Shown: piece by piece, positions 61,471-64,000 of the stretch
Layout: each line of letters opens with the position of its first letter
How positions within the stretch are numbered: the first letter of the stretch is position 1
Notes under the pieces: model-generated
The model's database searches: none
What the model saw: the letters and a program-made list of their open reading frames with translations, nothing else
What the model was told of the DNA's origin: nothing
Position numbers and translations under genes: made by a program
Origin: an uncultured Acetatifactor sp.
Lineage (GTDB): Bacteria; Bacillota; Clostridia; Lachnospirales; Lachnospiraceae
Assembly: GCA_934402375.1 (NCBI GenBank)
Contig: CAKRUB010000010.1
Span: 19,297 to 83,296 of the forward strand
Length of the DNA: 64,000 nucleotides
Direction of reading: 5' to 3'

Positions 61471-64000
61471 TTATTCTTCCTCTGAACCACTCTTTTTCCT
61501 TACATAGAACACTGCTCCAAATATAATCAGTATAATACATATACCTATAATTATGATTATCGTATTATTCCATGCATATTTTGAAATGTTGTCATCTGTC
61601 TTAGGTGCCAGAATGGTTTCATCAGCATTGTTGTCTGCCTGACCATTATCACTCATAATATTGGCTGCTACAACGATTGTGTAATCAGATGCGTGTGTAA
61701 AGGAAAGCTCAACATTTCCATCCGAATCAATCTGTCCGGCACTGACGAACTCCAGCTTTCCTGTCTGCTCGTTGTAGTAGAACAGGTTTGCATACATACC
61801 TGAGTTCTTTGGCTCCATGTTGACTGTGAGTGTTGCTGTAAAACCAAACTCTCCGTCATAAGCAAGTGACAGGTTCATGGAATACCGTTCTCCGGTCACG
61901 TTGTTGATGACATCTACAGGAATGGATTTTCCTGCGTCTGCCCCGATAGTCACTCCGAAATCAATATCTCCGGCTGCATCAGTGATTTCCTTTCCATTGA
62001 TCTTCCAAGACAGACCATTTCCCATGTCCAGGACAAGTGTTGTATCTTTGCCCTTGATGCTGTCAATCACAGTTTTCGGTACTACAGAGGTTCCGTTCAT
62101 GACAACTGTTACAGTTTCGCCTGATTTAGCATTTTCAAGCTGTGGTTTGATAACATCCCAGCCTTCCTTACCGCTGTCGTCCTTGATATATGGCTTTATT
62201 GAAGTACTATTATTATTTCCATTATCTATACCTGGTTTTGGATTCTGGTTTTGATTGCCATTATCTGTGTTGCCATCATCTATCTTAAGCTTAGCGATAG
62301 GCTGTGTGTAACTGTGTCCGCACATGGAGCAGGTGTAGGTCATGATGCCTTCCTCTGTTATCGTTGCAGCCTTAGTTACCTTTGATGTATAGCTGTGACC
62401 AAGTGCCGCTATTGTCTCTGTGTAACTGTCTCCACACGAGCATGTAAATGTCTTTATGCCTGTATCAGTACATGTCGGCTCTTTCGTAACGGTTTCGGTA
62501 TATTCATGCTTATGCTGTTCAGGAAGCTTCGCAATGCTCTCTGTGTAGCTGCTGTTGCATCTGGTGCAGGTGTAGGTTCTGATGCCTTCCTCTGTTGTCG
62601 TTGGCTGCTTTGTTACGGTTGCTTTATAGTCATGTCCCAGTGCTGCCAGTTCTTTTCCCATTCCCAGGAGTTTGTCACAATCCGTACAATAGGTATCTCC
62701 GGTGTAGCCGGTCTGTGTGCAGGTTGCTTTCTTTTGGTTCTTCACGGTTGTATGCACATGGTTGCTGGCATCCACTTCACCAAAAGTTTCGCCACAAACA
62801 CTGCACACAGCTTTAGATACACATGTAGCAGACGTTTTGACCGTGTGCGGTTTTTTCTCGATTGTTGTACCGGTGGCAAGCGTTTCACCACAATCCTTAC
62901 AGTAGGTATCGCCTGTATAGCCTTCAACGCTGCAGGTTGCATCTTTTTTGTTTATGATTTCTGTATTTTTGTGCTCACATTCGCTTCTTGTGATCGTAAT
63001 GCTTACACTTTCTGTCTCGTAGTTGCCCCTGTCAGTTCCTGTATAAATTGCATTCGCTGTCACTGCCACACCATCTGCAAGTGCCGTGTCCTTATCATCC
63101 TCCTGCCAGCTCCATCCATCCGAAAGCGTAATATCGCCAACCTTCTTTGTGCTGTGTGCCGGAGCCATTGCGGCTTGCGGCATGTTCGGTGCCTGAGCTG
63201 CCTTATTTACAGTAAGTACAAGCTTCGCATCAACAGCATTATAATTATCCTTATCTGATGGTGTAAATGTTACATCATACTCTGTCTTTTGGCTGTCTGC
63301 TGCTGTAGGCTTGCTACTGCTGTTCTTCCATGCAAATGCTCCTGTGATTTCAGTTCCATCTGCTGTCTGATAAACTGCTTTTCCTCCGGTCAGCGTACTG
63401 TCTGAAAGGTTCTGTCCGTAGGTAAGTGCGCCTGCTGTCGGCTTCTCTGCAATTACCGGTGTTGCTTTCGTTACTTTAACTGTTATTGTTCTGGTTACTG
63501 TACTGTAATTGTTTGTGTCATCAGGTGTGAATACTGCCTGATAGCCTTTGTTATTTACAGTCGGAATGATATTCGTTCCTGTAAAGCTCCATGTTCCGGC
63601 AAGTAAATTGCCATCTGCTCCGGTCACACTGCCGCCTGTCATATCAGAATCAGCAAGTGCTACAGCAGGATTGTATACACGCTCTGCTACAGTTGGAACT
63701 GTTACTACTGCCGGTGTTGCCCTGGCTACTGTAATAGCCGCTGTTCCGGTAAGTTCCTCGTAATGTTTGCTGTCAGCAGGCTTGAATACCCAGCCCGCCT
63801 GTGTCGTTCCTGCAGTCGGTATGCAATCCGGATCAGCCCATTCAAGTGTTCCCTTTACTTCGGTGTCTGTATCTGCTTCCACAAAGGTAACACTGCTAAA
63901 ACTAAGCTTAGAAAGCTTGTCTCCATATGTAAGTGCATTGCTTCCATTTACAGATACCGTATTTCCGCTCTTTAATGTAACAAGCTTCTTATCCGTAATC
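61471..64000 (-). CDS. Large repetitive surface protein, C-terminal part (5' end outside window)
   Basis: The frame is open from the window edge to 61471 (more than 840 residues). The first repeats are MBG/YDG-like bacterial Ig-type domains of about 80-90 residues with motifs TYGQNLSDSTLTGG, GTWSFTGTN, VFTPDDTNNYSTVTRTITVKV. Five repeats with paired cysteines follow (CEHKNTEI, ATCSVEGYTGDTYCKDCGETL, CTQTGYTGDTYCTDC). A Thr/Asn/Lys linker and an adhesin-like domain lead to the C-terminus ...LAPKTDDN.., one membrane helix and a KKSGSEEE tail. APKTDD is a weak sorting-signal-like motif. It probably is a cell-wall-linked adhesin; ligand unknown. Confidence 0.82.
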   Translation of the reverse strand, partial: ITDKKLVTLKSGNTVSVNGSNALTYGDKLSKLSFSSVTFVEADTDTEVKGTLEWADPDCIPTAGTTQAGWVFKPADSKHYEELTGTAAITVARATPAVVTVPTVAERVYNPAVALADSDMTGGSVTGADGNLLAGTWSFTGTNIIPTVNNKGYQAVFTPDDTNNYSTVTRTITVKVTKATPVIAEKPTAGALTYGQNLSDSTLTGGKAVYQTADGTEITGAFAWKNSSSKPTAADSQKTEYDVTFTPSDKDNYNAVDAKLVLTVNKAAQAPNMPQAAMAPAHSTKKVGDITLSDGWSWQEDDKDTALADGVAVTANAIYTGTDRGNYETESVSITITRSECEHKNTEIINKKDATCSVEGYTGDTYCKDCGETLATGTTIEKKPHTVKTSATCVSKAVCSVCGETFGEVDASNHVHTTVKNQKKATCTQTGYTGDTYCTDCDKLLGMGKELAALGHDYKATVTKQPTTTEEGIRTYTCTRCNSSYTESIAKLPEQHKHEYTETVTKEPTCTDTGIKTFTCSCGDSYTETIAALGHSYTSKVTKAATITEEGIMTYTCSMCGHSYTQPIAKLKIDDGNTDNGNQNQNPKPGIDNGNNNSTSIKPYIKDDSGKEGWDVIKPQLENAKSGETVTVVMNGTSVVPKTVIDSIKGKDTTLVLDMGNGLSWKINGKEITDAAGDIDFGVTIGADAGKSIPVDVINNVTGERYSMNLSLAYDGEFGFTATLTVNMEPKNSGMYANLFYYNEQTGKLEFVSAGQIDSDGNVELSFTHASDYTIVVAANIMSDNGQADNNADETILAPKTDDNISKYAWNNTIIIIIGICIILIIFGAVFYVRKKSGSEEE

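Overview
The window looks like chromosome of a spore-forming gut Clostridium relative, most likely family Lachnospiraceae. The evidence is a Firmicutes-type tyrosine/alanine/redox gene set (Rex, alr, nnr, EndoA), two T-box leaders, a SpoIID-family protein, a LysM-GH18 spore-type glycosidase, BspA-like surface proteins with a class B sortase, a citrate synthase of the Re type, and medium GC judged by eye. Nearly all genes lie on the minus strand. The plus strand carries only tyrA and a small three-gene group at 38.4-39.6 kb. No rRNA, tRNA, CRISPR array, transposase or phage gene was seen.

Layout. 1-2.2 kb: 3' part of an oligopeptide-binding lipoprotein with promoter and long leader. 2.2-8.2 kb: enolase, spore-type glycosidase, endonuclease III, a C39-like protein, a DinJ-YafQ toxin-antitoxin pair, rlmH and a zinc-ribbon membrane protein. 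8.2-15.1 kb: ftsK, fhs and nfnA-nfnB in one direction; the 3' end of nfnB is followed by a second, synonymously diverged copy of its own tail. 15.3-21.1 kb: a TepA-like protease, a GT2/membrane pair, YebC and a CBS-domain membrane protein. 21.2-25.7 kb: nnr-alr-ndoA and rex with a coiled-coil protein. 25.8-29.3 kb: Re-citrate synthase, an FCD-GntR regulator and isocitrate dehydrogenase, which make 2-oxoglutarate for glutamate, under a promoter covered by a large palindrome. 29.4-38.3 kb: subtilase, two BspA-type LRR proteins and sortase B. 38.4-39.6 kb: a Cys/Gly-rich small protein behind a sigma-K-like promoter, and two unknown proteins. 39.7-46.5 kb: T-box-leuS, a polytopic membrane protein and an EF-G paralogue. 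46.6-55.3 kb: tyrA (plus strand) facing a T-box-pheS-pheT-aminopeptidase-queA-pilZ-vanZ run. 55.3-59.4 kb: BrkB-like protein, SpoIID-like protein, a 6S RNA-like gene and a zinc-ribbon/membrane pair. 59.4-64 kb: a more accessory stretch with a decayed AbiE system, an HTH-membrane protein, a peptidase gene remnant and a large repetitive surface protein running off the window.

Two repeated, apparently undescribed elements stand out. The first is a 58-59-nt motif that lies directly before the Shine-Dalgarno of fhs, the GntR gene and tyrA and can fold as an H-type pseudoknot. The second is a roughly 200-bp inverted-repeat-bounded element, present in three intergenic regions (16.1, 53.7 and 61.0 kb). 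Its roughly 140-nt core shows compensatory base changes in several stems and a GNRA tetraloop whose sequence differs in each copy (GAAA, GTGA, GCAA). Names of these elements could not be checked against databases.
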